Source: Chondrosia reniformis (lineage: Eukaryota > Porifera > Demospongiae > Chondrillida > Chondrillidae). Taken from it: a stretch of 64,000 nucleotides of DNA. The stretch covers positions 4,774,001-4,838,000 of the forward strand of contig OX359190.1 of the NCBI GenBank assembly GCA_947172415.1. The letters are read 5' to 3'. The notes under the pieces are model-generated. The model saw only the letters and a list, made by a program, of their open reading frames with translations. It ran no database searches and was not told the origin of the DNA. Positions within the stretch are counted from its first letter, which is position 1. Every line of letters begins with the position of its first letter. The position numbers and the translations under genes were made by a program. Shown one piece after another: positions 63,793 to 64,000 of the stretch.

Positions 63793-64000
63793 CAGAGAGT
63801 ACGGTAGTACTCTCTAAGTAGGGATGACCGAAAAAAAGATGGCCGCCCTATCCAATGTATTATCAATAAACACCTCATAAATCAACAACGATAGGATTTT
63901 CGGTCGCATTCTAGTGTTTGCAGTCATTTTTGCACGCTTTTCTAAACGTCAAAACATGTTTCGATGGTCTACAACCTTCGCAAAGTGGTTAAACTGAAAT
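63793..64000 (-). mobile_element. Foldback element C4, cut by the window end
   Basis: Starts with cagagagtac-ggta-gtactctct and gtagggatgac like C2/C3 reversed. The body (gatggccgccctatcc onward) is different, so it is another subfamily sharing the tip. The rest lies outside the window. Confidence 0.65.

Overview
The window is eukaryotic, AT-rich and almost wholly made of mobile elements and tandem repeats. No host housekeeping gene, rRNA or canonical tRNA gene was recognised. GT-AG splicing in one element, (TTAGGG)n-type repeats, Penelope-like and R2-like retroelements, a Helitron with an OTU domain and a MULE with SWIM, macro and Ulp1 domains all point to an early-branching or invertebrate animal. 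A sponge or cnidarian is my best guess, from family resemblance only.

Layout. (1) 1-1.9 kb: a large foldback element (583-1512) between two ~340-bp direct repeats. (2) 1.9-15.8 kb: several copies of a non-autonomous Helitron/Helentron-like repeat. Two carry internal 45-bp minisatellites (2.3-3.9 and 10.7-11.6 kb), and a third array lies at 13.4-14.0 kb. One copy is split by a 5'-truncated retroelement, which is itself split by a 4.77-kb MULE DNA transposon (4862-9633). The MULE encodes a transposase+SWIM+macro-domain protein and a Ulp1-like protease+PHD-finger protein. A 382-bp unit is repeated in tandem at 14.66-15.76 kb. (3) 17.6-26.2 kb: a nearly intact autonomous Helitron (Helentron type) with one 2.29-kcodon frame interrupted by only two in-frame stops: 2A-like peptide, 23-residue repeats, zinc-cluster/DUF6570-like region, HUH Rep, PIF1 helicase, OTU.

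(4) 26.2-51.2 kb: a degenerate 13-bp satellite (unit actagttgtatgt) that has collected insertions. These are a 705-bp hAT-like MITE, a Penelope-like element with RT and GIY-YIG, a second Penelope-like (possibly Naiad-type) RT in reverse orientation carrying a strong hammerhead-ribozyme candidate and a nested piggyBac-like MITE with telomere-like repeats, and an R2-like RT fragment. A 5.4-kb piece of this region is repeated in tandem with apparently one base difference (38466-43849 and 43851-49233). That means either a very recent duplication or an assembly artefact.

(5) 51.2-63.8 kb: about 39 units of a ~240-bp satellite. Each unit holds a ~90-nt tRNA-like module with acceptor-stem complementarity, A/B-box-like motifs and a perfect T-arm in many copies. 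The array is interrupted by three complete and one partial copy of a foldback element with a ~110-bp-arm hairpin, a reverse-strand Helentron-like element and a Penelope fragment.

The genes do not form host pathways. They are the self-mobilisation machinery of separate elements: cut-and-paste transposase, rolling-circle Rep/helicase and reverse transcriptases. The most unusual points are the MULE accessory enzymes, the 2A-like peptide in a Helitron polyprotein, the hammerhead candidate and the tandem tRNA-like satellite.
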